Assembly: GCA_030340625.1 (NCBI GenBank)
Contig: JAOPHQ010001998.1
Coordinates: forward strand, 186,001-250,000
DNA: 64,000 bases
Reading direction: 5' to 3'
DNA from: Merluccius polli
Taxonomy: Eukaryota > Chordata > Actinopteri > Gadiformes > Merlucciidae
Part shown: in pieces, positions 48,333 through 62,508 of the stretch
How the letters are laid out: each line of letters begins with the position of its first letter
Numbering within the stretch: position 1 is the stretch's first letter
Made by a program: the position numbers and the translations under genes
The notes under the pieces: generated by a model
Told to the model about the DNA's origin: nothing
What the model saw: only the letters and a program-made list of their open reading frames with translations
Databases searched by the model: none

Positions 48333-51300
48333 ATGTTCAACCCAAACAGTTTCACCGAGTGCCTCCAGGAGTGGGAGGTCATAGAGAAGGACTACCAACA
48401 GGTCCAGGTAAAAAAAATGGCCTCTCGTGTCGTCGTGGGTCGATACGGACCGGGGGGAAGCGGGACACTGAGACGGGAGTACGCCCTCCAGAGAAGTCAA
48501 GCTAGCGCCGTTAAGGCAAATGAGTGACAGGCGAGATACGTTGAACGGTTTTGCTTTACTTCCTTTCCCTTCGTTGTCCCGTCTGGTGAGCTGTAGCTCA
48601 ATTAAAAACCCCAACAGGAACACGTTAAAAGTGTTAGTTGAGTGTTAAATAAATAATGTCCCCTGTACTTTTTCACTATAGCCTGCTGTTTGCAGTGAGA
48701 CATCCCCAAGCAGCGGATGTGATATTGTGATTGTTGCCTACTTCTAGGTGTTGTGCATGTGTTCACATTCTCAGTGCAAAGTTAACCTTAAACCCTCTCA
48801 TTCCCATGTTCTCATTTCCTACTAATGTGTTATTAAGAAGTTATTAAAGTATCCGCAAACTGGACTAGGTTGCAACGCACTGTACTGTAGCACACCCCCA
48901 GCAGCAGATTGGGCAGCACTTATAAATACAGTGACATTATTTTTAGACTGCCCTTACAGAAATAACCCTTTGTTGGCTTTCTCCAGGAAACTCATCGCCT
49001 TTATAAGCAGAAACTAGAAGAGGTCACCAAACTGCAAAACAGCTGCACCAGTGCTATTTCACGTCAAAGGAAGAAGTTGAAGGAGCTGGCTGTGTCACTG
49101 AAAGAGTAGGTATCTCGATAAGCAAAGTGTCCTGGGATGCCTTTCCAAACTTTGCATCTATGTCCCTGTCACTCACCGGTGTGAGTGGACTCCAGGACAA
49201 TGTCTCTGTAGCAGCAAAATTCTGACAGATGAGGTTAAATCTGGGTGAACGGGGTGTTTCTGTTTTGTTTGCATCATATATGTTTCAGCCAATCATGTTG
49301 CTGGAAGCGGGGATCTGTACGTGTGTAATTGGCTATTAACAGCCAACACAAACTCAGCCAGCTCTAGTAAACAGTAAAAAAGTGTAAAGGTTTCAAATCA
49401 ACATTGTGTAGACTGGCCACTGTCAAAATACACCTATTAAAATCCCCTTCTGAATGCTTTGTCTACATGTCCAATTTTGCCTCCCGGCCCAGCCTCTGTG
49501 CCGTCTCCCCCCAGAAGTTGTGCTATAACATAGTAGGACTGCTGGATCCCAGATTATTGCCCACCTAACCATTTTTTTCCATATTTACGTAACCCCCTAC
49601 TTTAATTAATGCCATGTATATAAATGTGTCTTTCATCCCCTTGTTGATTGGGGTATATAACAAAAAATCAAAAGGCATTTTGCCGTTATGGTATTGTCCC
49701 ATTCTACAGTCTTGTATACTTGTCTGCTTGAGTAAAATGTGAGTTTAATGTCGCTGTCTTTCCGGCCCTCTTGTGGAATGCAGAGAAGATGGCCTTCCCT
49801 CAGAGAAAGCCTTGGGAGGAAGTAGGGGTGGGATTATCTGTTATGAAAGAATGCAACTCCAAAATGAAAACACTGCTCTATCTTGTCTCAATATGTTTCG
49901 GTTCAGATGTAAATCAAAACACCAAACCCAAGGCTTGAGTGCAGAGGAAATGAACGTCATTAAAGACATCCAGGACAGTATTAAAGAAAGGCCGAACGTT
50001 TTCTTTGAGATGGAAGCTTTCCTGCCGAAGAAGAATGGGTTTGGCATTTTACAATGATTTATTAGACATACATTATTGTACTTCACTTTTTTTTGTAACA
50101 GTTAAGTTTATTACTAACCCGTTTGTTTCCCTTGTTCCTGTTTAGGTTGTACCTCTCTCTTGTTCTAGGGAACGTCAACGTCACGCTCCTCAACAAGCAC
50201 TCAAAGTAAGCCACTGTGTGTTTAAGGTTAGCCTAGTCATTTCACTTTGTGGGAACTGCGAACAGACACACAAACGCTCCACTAATGTCTTAATATCATA
50301 ATGGTATATAATCCGTTTTCTTCTGGACAACAGATTTGCGTACAAGGATGAATACGAGAAATTTAAATTGGTCCTCACGGTCATCCTCTTCCTGGTCTCC
50401 TTCACCTGCCGCTTCGTACTGAGCTACAGGTGAGACTAAGCTACGGTTTGATGTTATTGGGGTTACCTGTACATGATTCGCTTTGATACAGTTACATTAA
50501 ATCAAACCACTCACGATCAGGAATAAACAGGCCGATTGGTCCAATGTAGTAATAACTGAAAATATTTCTTGTGCTGCTTCAGAAACAAACACGCCAGACA
50601 TGCAAGTTATGTCCAGTTGCACACACATCATTTCAACATAACTTTTATCTCTCTGATTATTAATGTCAAGTGTGTGTGTGTGTTTATTTGTCTGGTGTAT
50701 CTTTGCTCTTGGCATTCAGAGCCCTGGATGCGCTCTTCAATTTCCTGTTGGTTTGGTACTACTGCACACTGACTATCCGGGAGAGCATCCTGACCAGCAA
50801 CGGCTCCAGGTCTGGAAGTGCTTTTGTTTAGCGTCGTTGACGGACAGTAATGTGTTGACCCAGGGTTGTGTGCGTGATCACACGCCACTAACAGCTGTGT
50901 CCTCCTCGCTGTGTTCTCAGGATCAAGGGCTGGTGGGTGTTTCATCACTACGTGTCGACCTTCCTGTCTGGGGTCATGCTTACGTGGTAAGTCACATGAT
51001 GTTGTTTTAACTTCAGTGGAGGCAGCGATGCCTGCAATCAATTAGGGATGGGTCGTGATTTTCGTTAAATTGTATAAAAGTCGAATAGTCTATGCGACTA
51101 TCATTATATATGCACCATTCACTTTATACAACTATGGATACAGATGTTTACAAGACGGGCAAATTAAGTCATTGATGGTTGGCTTCCTTTGCAGGCCTGA
51201 AGGTGCACTCTACCAGATGTTCAGGAACCAGTTCTTAACCTACTGTCTATACCAAAGTAAGAGCCGTCTGGCAATGCCTATTGACCAACATTATACGTGC

Positions 51301-53164
51301 ATTTAGAAATGTTGCTGCTTGGGTTCAGTTATTGGATTGTTTTTTTTCTTCTTTATGCAAAGTAGGTTTTGTCCAGTTTCTCCAGTACTACTACCAGAGT
51401 GGCTGTCTGTACAGGCTCCGAGCATTGGGTGAAAGGCACAACATGGACTTGACAGTCGGTGGGTACACTCATTGTTGCTGATGTCATTCAAGTGATATTG
51501 TTGAGTCACATTTACTATTGCATACATATATACAAATGTGAGTCAATTCACAAATGGGGTTACACCCACTACGTCTAAGTTGGTGTTTGCATACAAGATG
51601 TGCATATATCATTACTTTAACATCATCAACCATTACATAGGGCTGGGCGAGCCCCCCCAAAAGAGTCAGGGAAACCCTGAGAAGGAACGCAGAGTGAGGG
51701 ATCTGTCCTTCCAGGGATGGTTAGGAGTGCAATGGGTGCCATAACAAACAGACATAATGGTAGCACACCAAGCAAAACCGTTTAAGTACAATTAAGTTAG
51801 AGAATAGAAAATTAGTAATGTCCATGGCGGTGTAGATTGGTGGGGAATAATGGTCTGTGGCATACGAAGGTCTGTGGCATAACTGTGATCCATAAGGGAC
51901 ACACTGTACCTTCCAATGATCCCGTGTTCCCTGTCCTCTCCTGTAGAGGGCTTCCAGTCGTGGATGTGGCGAGGGTTGACCTTTCTCCTTCCCTTCCTCT
52001 TCTTCGGTCACGTGAGTGTCTCCTCCAAGAGCATGTAGTGTCACGTATGCATTTGGAAACTGATTAGTACTTTCGTGCTGTCACTTTGGCTTCACGTGCA
52101 GCAGTGCATTGTGGGGAACTGTGTCCATCTACTTTGCAGCTAAATTGAAAAACGCAGCACAAGCCTGTACAGACATGCTAGCATGTGTTCCCCTTGACAA
52201 TAACGTCCTGGTCTCTGAAATCTATTGCATTGTTTTACATTGCTTTACAATTAAGTATTTTGTCTACCTGTCTACCATGTCACCTTTAAAATTTAGCTCT
52301 TTTCTATAAATTACAGTTGCAAACATTAACAATGTAATATCACATTTACATTTGGTCCTATTTTTAATTGGCTATTTTCTGTTTTCACAGTTTTGGCAGC
52401 TGTATAACAGCTTAACACTCTTCAAAATGACCCAGCTTCCAGAATGCAAAGAGTGGCAGGTTGGTGCACATTTCAAGTCAAAATCTGGCTACATTTAGAA
52501 AAATAATATGATGTTGGTCAGAATGACACGGCGTTAGAGGGAACCTGGACAAAGCTGCCAGTAAGACGAGACCTCCTCAAATGGAGAAGTGCTGATGAAA
52601 TAGAGAAGTTGTCGCCATGATGTCGGGCAATATTCAGAAGACATGTCGGGCAATACTCAACATACCGCCATTTCGAATGGCCTCGATAGCCTCGTCTATC
52701 TTGTGTATAGCGGTCGTTATCGTTGTTGTTATTACTCCTCCTTGGTTCCCGGTGCACAGCTTGACATGGCTTGACAACAGCTTGACAACGGCGTTAGTCC
52801 CGGCTTTTAGCGCTGATTGGCTAGTCGTTAGTCCCCCCCGCGGCGCTCATTGGATAAACTTTTTCAAACGAGAAACCGCTGTGTCTTGTCATAATGCCAG
52901 ACCAGAAGCAGTCAACTCGGTGCAGTGGGCAGGTTCAAAGATCTGGACCCGGGAAACGTCATGTGATTAGGTGACCATGTGTGAGATGATCATGTGTGGT
53001 ACATCACAGCGCTTGGTTCGATCCAAAATGACTTTTCTCCTGTGCTCCAGGTTGCGATGTGTGGCTGCTCCTACCTCACACTGTTCCTGGGGAACTTCTT
53101 CACCACCCTGGGCGTGGTTTACCAGAAGTACATCACCGGTCCGGACAAGACCAAGACTTTATAG
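48333..53164 (+). CDS. tmem120a: tmem120a (TACAN/NET29), six-pass membrane protein
   Basis: Inner nuclear envelope and ER membrane protein with an ELOVL-like fold that binds coenzyme A; also proposed, and disputed, as a mechanosensitive channel. Coding exons: 48333-48407, 48987-49105, 49907-50038, 50146-50205, 50334-50429, 50720-50809, 50921-50986, 51195-51256, 51366-51458, 51947-52011, 52391-52459, 53051-53164; the phases close on 346 residues (human 343). An N-terminal coiled coil (about 10-70: [20 protein letters not shown]) leads to [20 protein letters not shown] and then six hydrophobic segments. The family core [13 protein letters not shown], the [19 protein letters not shown] block with the His-His pair at the coenzyme A pocket, and [20 protein letters not shown] are intact. 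The N-terminal half fits TMEM120A better than TMEM120B, as does the position after styxl1. Confidence 0.95.
52515..52975. other. GC-rich insertion-like segment in the last tmem120a intron
   Basis: Unlike the rest of the intron, this 460-bp stretch is CpG-rich, with two ATTGG boxes (GATTGGCTAGT and CATTGGATAAAC), direct AGACATGTCGGGCAATA-type repeats (about 52621-52660) and three CAGCTTGACA repeats (about 52755-52790). It may be a transposon fragment; no clear ends are seen. Confidence 0.35.
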
Positions 53165-53884
53165 GTCCGCTCAGGGCACACAGGACTATCTGTTAGACTG
53201 GAATTTGTTGTTACGGAGGTGTTTTCGTTTTAAACAAGCTTTCATTGTTGTTATTTACTTTGTCTGTGTGTGGGTTGTTTACTTTGCACTTATTTTATTT
53301 TTTAATGACCTGACAATTTAATTTGTCAATCTATCCCAAAGCAAGTGAAGGTACTATGAACGTACCACGCCAAACAGTAAAATACAATCCCACACAGTTC
53401 TTCTACTGTTGGCTGTATATGGCTGCTAACATTGAATTCACATGGCTGGTCTCGGTCGGCAGCAGCAATCAGAAATACATTTACAAGGAAGCATCTATTT
53501 ATTATTAAGCATAATTCAGAAAAAATTATGTTTTCACTGTGCATGTCTGTACTCGGCACTTCACATTCATGAATGTATGGTAGGAGACTGCGTTTATTCT
53601 TGCCTACTCATGCCATCCAGGCCCAGCCAGACCTGAGCAGTCGATCTGGAACATATCCATGTCAAACTGTATCTCAGGCTGTTCCTGTTCTGACCATTTC
53701 TCTGAATATATCATGTTCAATAACTCAATACTCTGTGTTCTGGTGGATGTAGATTTGTACTTAGTTTTTTCCTGTTCTAGGGCAACATTTGGTGAACAAA
53801 AAGACTACTTGGAACAAGGGTGCCTTTGTAGCACACTGAATGTAATGCTTTAAATGAGCTGTATATATGTCCAGCTAGTGCCAA

Positions 53885-53890
53885 ATTAAA
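53885..53890 (+). terminator. tmem120a: Possible tmem120a polyadenylation signal
   Basis: ATTAAA about 720 bases after the stop codon. No AATAAA is closer, so this is the first candidate. Confidence 0.4.
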
Positions 53891-55712
53891 AGGAATTGCT
53901 TGAATAACAATGTATGTTGCATTCACAAATGTGTCATCCTCAGCACTTATCCTGATGTAGGAATACGAAGCATTCGTCCATTCATCCATGCCTTTTTTAT
54001 CCCCGCAAACTGATAAATCATGGGTTTGGATAATTAAACTGAAAGCTGATCAGCCAGATTAGATTGTTTTTTGCTGCCAGAGTATTCATACTAGATTTGA
54101 AATGTGTCGGCAATATTCAGTCCTACAACTAGATCAAGGCCATTCTAGTGCTATAACACAGCCTGGATTTGATTCCTCGTCTTGTGCTTGCCATGGGCAT
54201 AAACAACATGAGGTTACAGCACATGGCTGTGGATTGCATCATTAGTAGACATAGTGTACGCTGATGCTTTTATCTGCTACTCAGTATTCAACTAGCCCAC
54301 ACTAATCCACGAGTATTGATGATCGTTCGGACATTTATGACTTGATGTAGCACATCAAGTCAATGCTGGATGTTTTTAGCTGGTGTGCTTGTATAAAATA
54401 ATGACCAGTTTTCTTGTGAAATGATATTAATTACCTACATTTAAGATGCCAAACAATCTCAACGTTACCTAACCGGTGTGAGTGTCCCAAATACTGTTCT
54501 GGAGGGGATGACCAAATGTAGATCATACATGTCATTTAAAGTGCTTTAAATTAAAATACTGAATATTGAATGAAATACACAAATTTAGGTAACATCGTTA
54601 TAGGTTCAGAGCAAAAGGATTTACACAGTCTTTATGACATTTGGAAACAGGGAAAACATAATGTTTACTGAATAATTGAATAGAACTGTGTTTAAAAAAA
54701 AAAAAAGAAAGTTCCTCACGTGGCGTTTCTTTTCTTTCTTGCATTTCTTTTACAAAATGCATTATATTTTATCATTCAAAATGATCAGTTTGTTGGTCTC
54801 AAAACCGCCATGACCCCTTTTCACCACATGGCGGCGCCATTGAACCATCACTGGCGCCTCAAACCAAAACGACAAGCAAGTGTTCAATAAAGCGTAGCCG
54901 TTTACAATACAATATTAACGGGTTGAGCAAGCAAAGGGGACTCTGGGGTGGAAATCCCTAAATGTCATGACTTTTGATCATGTGTCATAACCTAGTACTA
55001 CCATAAAATAGTAGTAGGCCTAATTCTTCTCACCAAATCATGAAACTTGTATGTATGTTGTGATTTGATATATAGCAGTGCTGCATGCCTGATTTACAGA
55101 TGAACGCACAGTTCACAGCCTATTTCCATGTAAACCATTTCCATGATGTATGTCTATAATGTCCACAATACTTTTCATTGGCCAGACAGGGGATCCAGAT
55201 GTTATTAACATATTACATCTAAACATGTATGTAATATAAAAATGGTGAAATACCCTTTAATTGATGTATTTAATTTACTTATAAGATACCGGTAAATCTA
55301 TTTTTCTCCAGTAACAGACTTGAATAAGACAATTGACACAGAATTCAAAATAATGAAATTGGAAACCCCCCCCCCAAAAAAACAAAGCCTTTAGTGTTTT
55401 GCTGTAGTATTCTACACCAAAAGTAGCACTAAATGTTACCTACCTCGGCTACCTGGAATAGACACACATATTGGCTAAGTTCATGATGTCAACATTTCCT
55501 CTCTTTGAAATCCCTCCTTATCTCCCCTTCTCTCCAGGGGAGGTTTAGAAGAACAAAGAATGCCAAACAACAACAACAATAACAACAAAAGCAACAACAT
55601 CAACAACAGCAACAATAACAACAATAACAAAAGGATCAAAGAGAATAACCTGAATCACCTGACCAAAATAAAACTCATGTAAAATTAAAAGCCAGTCTGA
55701 CTCTTAGCTGGA

Positions 55713-56386
<674 letters not shown>

Positions 56387-56602
56387 TGGCTCTGCCTGGC
56401 TGGTTCTCTTTTCCTTAACTCCCCAATCCCCACCCCTCCACTCTCTCCCTCATCAACCCACACCGCCTCCCTTACTCATCCAGAACAAAAAAGAAAAAGA
56501 AAAAAAAGATATATATCTATAAACAGTACATACTGTATATATGTATATATGTCCCCTTACAACTTATAGCTCAGCAGGGTCACTCATAGTAAAGAGTGTT
56601 GA

Positions 56603-56653
<51 letters not shown>

Positions 56654-56799
56654 TGCGGTGGTGTGCATGCGTGGGTTTGTTCGTGTGTGTGTGTGTGTGT
56701 GTCTGTCCATGTGTGTGTATGTGGGGGGGGGGTGTGTGCATGCGTGGGTGGGGCGTGTGTGTGTGTCTTCGTCCATGTATGTGTGTGTGTGTCTGTCCA

Positions 56800-56831
<32 letters not shown>

Positions 56832-57018
56832 GGGGGGGGGGGGGGGTGTGTGCATGCGTGGGTGGGCATGTGTGTGTGTCTTCGTCCATGTATGTGTGTG
56901 TGTGTGTGTCTGTCCATGTGTGTGCATGTGTGTGTGGGGGGGGGTGTGTGTGCATGCGTGGGTGTGGCGTGTGTGTGTGTGTCTTCGTCCATGTATGTAT
57001 GTATGTGTGTGTGTGTGT
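56603..57018 (+). repeat. GT-rich higher-order repeat
   Basis: Three to four imperfect copies of a unit of about 110-130 bp, each made of a GT run, GTGTCTTCGTCCATGTATG, GTGTCTGTCCATGTGTG, a G run and GTGTGTGCATGCGTGGGTG. The long frames across it on both strands are artefacts. Confidence 0.85.
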
Positions 57019-58461
57019 ATATGGAGCCTGAAATAGGCTTTCTTTCAGAAAGGCGCGTGGGAGGAAGCGTCCATCTGGGAGTGGCTGATTAAAACAGAAA
57101 CACGGGACAAAGGCAGACTCCATGCTGGCTGTAACGTTACACTGGGGAGTCCATGATGCTGATATCTGCTGTGTGTGTCTATCGGGTCGGAGGTGCTTTC
57201 CAATTCCATTGTCCCGGGTCTCCTTGACCCCCCGGTCACTTCACTTGACTTATTCTCACAAAGTCACCACACTTTTTACTGCATGCTCTCCAAAAATATA
57301 GGTTGTTGTGATGGTTTGCTTCTATTCGGCTTGATTGGAATTGGCTGATGTTTGCCGTGTTATGATGTCACATGATGGCAGGGGGTAGAACATGAACATG
57401 GATGTCCAGGAAGGGGACTTGTAGGACGGGAGAGTCAAGGTTATTAAGAGGGATGGAAAGTGTGTGTGGTGGCATAACTGCCACAAGGAAAAAGCATTGC
57501 GTCAATCATTTTAGGCTTAATCCGCATATAGTGGAATAGTAATCCTAATAAAAGTCCTAATAAAAGGGTTTTATTTCAAATGTCTTTTGCACATTTCACA
57601 TGATTATTTTTAGACCTATGAGAGGGTTGAATTTAGGCACAAGTTAGAAATAGCTATGTGTATTTAATATGTCGAAGATGTATGTATGTGTGTATGTATG
57701 TATGTATATTGTTTTCTTCATCAGTCAATGAAAGGCAATTGTAACCGACGTGTTTCACCAGAGATGGCGCAGTTTAGATATGACTGAGTTGCCGGTTGAG
57801 TGCTGGTTTCCCTAACTCGGTGTCCATGAGTCTTCTCATTAAGTATGCATACGATGATCCCACTTTTTTAGCATCTAAAAAGACGCTGAGTTTCAAGTTC
57901 AAAGTACAAAAAAGTTTTACAGTTGCCAACCAGAGAGACTTAAAAGAAACTCCAGCGAGGGCTAAGAAGAATCAAAGGCAGGAGTGGGAGTGAAGAAAAT
58001 GAATAATTACAAAGGCCGGTTCAGAGCAGCCGAGAGGAATCTTTGAGGTCAGAATTATGCAGCTAATATAGTTAGCATTAGCACCTGATATGACCCCATC
58101 CCTTTTCATTTCAGTTAAAGGCAAAACACAAACAGACTGCTTGGCAGTGTGGCCTGTTGACAGACACGCTCATGTTCACGCCATCTGTGGACTGGGGTTG
58201 TAAATCCTTTTCTCTCATTTAAAAAATTAAGATCATGACAGCAACCCCCTTCACCGCTTGAATTATGGAGCGGCACGAGAGTTGAATATGCATATTTAAT
58301 CAATAGGAGGAGCACTTTCACATCTACTCCTTAAATGAAAGTGTGGAAAATCCAAGGGAAAGAGATATTCTTGTGCGATGCCGCAGTCCGCACGAAGTAG
58401 AAAAGAAAAAAGAGAATTCATCTTTATTCATCATGTTGCACTGGGAGTACACCCCCCACCA

Positions 58462-58502
58462 CACACACACACACACACATATGGACACACACACACACAC
58501 AT

Positions 58503-58547
<45 letters not shown>

Positions 58548-58582
58548 TGCACACATGCACACATACACACACACATACACTG
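58462..58582 (+). repeat. CA microsatellite
   Basis: Interrupted (CA)n, with TATGGACA, TGCACA and CATGCA interruptions. Confidence 0.92.
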
Positions 58583-58642
58583 TAGTGCTGAAGTGCTGAT
58601 TACACAGAATTATTTCCTGGGGTTTGGGGCTGTGTTGCGCGT

Positions 58643-58656
58643 GTTGCTATAGCAAC
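58643..58656. promoter_or_regulatory. Isolated palindromic X-box
   Basis: GTTGCTATAGCAAC is a perfect dyad that fits the RFX consensus, with two half sites and a two-base spacer. No gene start is visible near it, so its use is unknown. Confidence 0.4.
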
Positions 58657-59071
58657 CAGAGAGCGCTGCCTGTTGGGGCTAGGTCTCGGTCCATCACAAC
58701 ATCTCCCCTTTATTCTAGCAGTCAACCCCTGTCTTGAAGCAACTATAGTCTCCTTCTTGTGCACTAACAAACGCAGCGCCTTCTGACGCCGTCTCAGTTC
58801 GCAGTGCACTCAAGTATTTCATTGGATGTTACCATGAAAGGAATAATGTTTTATTTAACTTTTTCTGCTCAGCACTGTGGATAACATGTCACAGATTTTG
58901 ATTTAAATGTCCTAAATTGATACTATTACATCATTGGTATCTATTTAGAAGATGACCAAATCAAATGAATATGAAGGCTGTCTTATGTTTTTCTTTATTG
59001 ACAGGTCTCTCTGCCAAGGAATTGTCAGGTGGAGGACCTGATCTCCACCCAAGCGTTAACCATCCTGCCCA

Positions 59072-59747
59072 GGGGCCGTATTCACAAAGCATTTTATCTT
59101 ACCGCTAGGAGTGCTCCTAACTCGCGCTAAAACATTTTACGTAGGAGTTTTTTCTTAAAAGTTATTCACAAAGCCGCTGAGACCTACTCATACTAAGGAT
59201 AAATCACTAAGAGTGAACTAAGAGTGACGCGCCGTTGCTATGGATTACGTCGATTCTCGTGCATGAGTTTGGAAGCGGTCAGTGCGGTGATTGGTTGTTC
59301 AGAGCAGGCGGTCTCTGTGGAAACGAGCCCACTGAATCACCGAAGAACAAGGAAGTAGCCTCGGCTAGACATCCCTATCAAATAGTTATGGACAGTGCAG
59401 TTAATAGAATACACGCATGATGACAAGTTTGTGCAGACCACGATAATGACGTTGTAGCCTATATGCACGTTAAAGAGAGAGAGAAAAAGCAAACAATAAA
59501 AATACGTAAATTGCATTAAATCAAGGAGGCAATTAAAAGCAGCAAACTATTATCCAATGAGCATATCTCCACTATTCAACACTTTAAATAACAGCCCATA
59601 CCGGTTGTGGATATTGACGCATACAGTGATCACTGTGATCACATCCTCTCTCCACAAGATTTCGTGTATTTTTGTGTGCCCTAACATATATAGAGGAAAA
59701 CAGTAAACAATAATAAATATGGATTCAACAAATAAAAGGCGACAAAG

Positions 59748-59778
<31 letters not shown>

Positions 59779-60430
59779 CTGTATATATGTGTGTGTGTGT
59801 GTGTGTGTCTGTATGTATTTTTTATTCTATTTTTATTATTTTATTATTATTGTGTTGTGTTGGTGTTATGGACCTTTCATGAGATGTGTCCTTAATAAAG
59901 TTTGAATTTAATTGAATTGATATGTGGTCTACAGAGCGCGTTGATGGTTCGGTTTATGGCTGACTGATGGTTGCGATATCCCTAAATCGTCGGCATTGCA
60001 AAGTTGCATTTTCCCTGTTGCTAAATATCGTGTTGCCAAACATTTTATTTCCTAATCGAGTTATTCCTGTTAGTCAGGGGTGTTATTGCATCCCGCACTA
60101 ATTGCACAACACGTTTTATACCCTCACGATTTAGCCTATATCTCTTGATCAATTCAGTCTTCCATTGTCTCCAAAACATTTCGTCTCGCAGTCATTTTCC
60201 GACTCTTTTTGAATAGGTCTTAGTGAGTTAGGAGTCCTCTCGAGGACTTTTAGGCTCTCCTAGACTTAGGTGTTACTTTTAGGCCTAAAATACTTTGTGA
60301 ATTGCTCTTAGTGAAAAAAATTAGGAGTCCTAAATTTAAGACTGACACGCCCATTATTTTTAGGAGTTTCTCCTAAATTCGCCAGTTAGGAGCTACTTTT
60401 AGCGCTAAGATCCTTTGTGAATACGGCCCC
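59072..60430. mobile_element. Transposon with GGGGCCGTATTCACAAAG inverted ends
   Basis: The left end GGGGCCGTATTCACAAAG and right end CTTTGTGAATACGGCCCC are perfect inverted repeats, continued inward by several hundred bases of imperfect arms built from TAGGAGT, CCTAA and AGCGCTAA motifs with repeated TTCACAAAG. No transposase remains. The interior has a CA/TA/GT block (59750-59808) and a poly-A-like tail region (AATAAAGTTTGAATT at 59894). The flanks share CAG, so a 3-bp target duplication is possible and superfamily assignment is open. Confidence 0.78.
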
Positions 60431-62333
60431 AGACGTCTATTTTCTCTCCAACTGACAACATGAAAGGAGCAGTATGTAGTCTGTAACAGCACAAGGTGTC
60501 CTAGGACACCTAGTGCTGAGAGGCTGCACAGAACTGGCTTCAAGAAGAGAATTGGCATCTATGGGGGATGGTGACCGAAACTACATTTTGTGCAAAAGTA
60601 AAGATCATATCCTATGAAATAAAATATATGGGCCATAACATTACATTTGAACATGAAACGCATAGTAAATACGGAAAGGAGTGCATTCCAATTACAATTG
60701 AACGGCATTTGATCTATTTCCGGACGTGCACTTTTTAATTCTTGTATGCTTGCACTTTTTTTTAGGTCCGTTCCCGCAGGGAAACCCTTGCTCCCTCCCA
60801 TGGGCCCCATCCATCCATGCACTTGACCGGCCCATAATGACCATGATTCCCCATTAAACACACACGCGTGCACACACACACACACACACACATGCGTGTC
60901 ACAGGTAGGCCTTTGGGAGGTGTAGTCAGATAACCACTGCTGCAGTTAAATACCAAGGCCCCCACCACAAGGTCAAAATCTGTCAGTTCCTTGGTTCATT
61001 TTGCAAATGGAAAAAAAAGAGTGAAAGTCAAGCCTTGGCCACCAGCCTTGTGTGTGTGTGTGTGTGCGGGGATCAAACTGCTGGTTCTGCAGCCAAACTT
61101 GTCTAGAGAAATTTGAGAAAACGAAACAGCATGGGTGTAAAAATTCATGCCTGCATCAATCTCACCTTGTCGACGCTAGCAGCGATTATGAACGTATACA
61201 GATAAATTGAAAACATTGAGGGGGAAAAAAATAGAAATAGGGCACTCGTTTAAAAAAAGAAAGGCTCAAGAGAAACTCACTATTGCGTATCTCTTGACTC
61301 GCTCTGCTGGGACTATTAGTGCATTGAATTGACTGGTGTTAAAATAATTCATTCATGACGCTTTTAATTATTTCCTAAATAATTGCAGATTCTATCAATG
61401 AGGAGGATTTAGACTTCCAGGAAAGCTAATTAAGACCCCTAAAGAAGCCCCCTCCTAGCCCAGGATGTATTACCCTGTCATGAACAGGACTATGCTTCTG
61501 AGCAGCTCCGGGTATCACCTCCAAGTCCAACCTTGGGAGGGGGGGGGGGGGGGGCAGGGGCGGGGCGGCTAGAGGAGTTGGATGGATTATGGCGATGAAG
61601 ACCTAGAAAAGAAAGGGCGGCTGGTAAGAAAATACCAAAATATCACACTCAGTTCTCCGCTTTCTCCGTCCTATCGTGGCCCGGGACGGCCACAGAGGAG
61701 GTGTGATCCGATGAGACGTGACAGATAGGAAGGCGAAAGGGGTGTTGGCGTGCCCTGCCTTCCAGCATGGCACCTCGTTGGGAGGAAAAAAATGTGTTGA
61801 GGTCATCTCCTGGAAGCCAAGAGCAACACACAGAGAAGGTATATGCCTGTGCACGCTTCAGACATAACTTATTCTGTGTAGCTTTGACTCTTATTATAAT
61901 TCTCTATCTCTTTTTTTTCATTTCTACTACATTCCCGTATCTGCGGCGACGCCTCCATTTATCCGGGATTAACATAGCACCGTCTTATCTTCGCTCGCGT
62001 TATAGACAAGTAACCTATGTGGGCCTATAAAGATCAACGGTGGAAGTGGCTGCTTAAAAACAGATCTCGCTAAAAAACAAATCGTTAGTTTTTCTGGTGG
62101 AAGCAGATGGGCTCACTGGTGAATTATGGCCCTTGTGCTGCGCGCGCGCGTGTGTTGTTTCTCCAGACGGTCCGGAGCGGTGCGTCCCCGTCTCCGAGAG
62201 TTGTGAGTGCGCCGCGTCTCCTCCGGTAACCTTGGCCATACATCAACTCCTCGGAGTTGGTGATGTGACATCATGGTATTTGGTGGATGTGCCTTGAGGG
62301 GGCAGGTAACTGAATACCGGGGGAGTGGAGGAG

Positions 62334-62357
62334 AGAGAGAGAGAGAGAGAGAGAGAG
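62334..62357 (+). repeat. Short GA microsatellite
   Basis: Twelve GA units. Confidence 0.85.
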
Positions 62358-62508
62358 CAGAACAACACGTCTCGCTGCGGCGGGGGCCGTTCCTCCGGTC
62401 CCCGCAGCCATAAATAAAATAAAAAACATGCAACGCTCCCCGATTTACACAGCATTAAATAACACGCTCTTTCAGCTTCCGGTTCCTGCATACAGTCCGT
62501 CTCCTTGT

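Noticed and set aside
48193..48505. Alternative frames over the tmem120a promoter and first exon
   Set aside because: Shadows of a GC-rich promoter; the true frame is fixed by the TMEM120A N-terminus and the donor at 48407.
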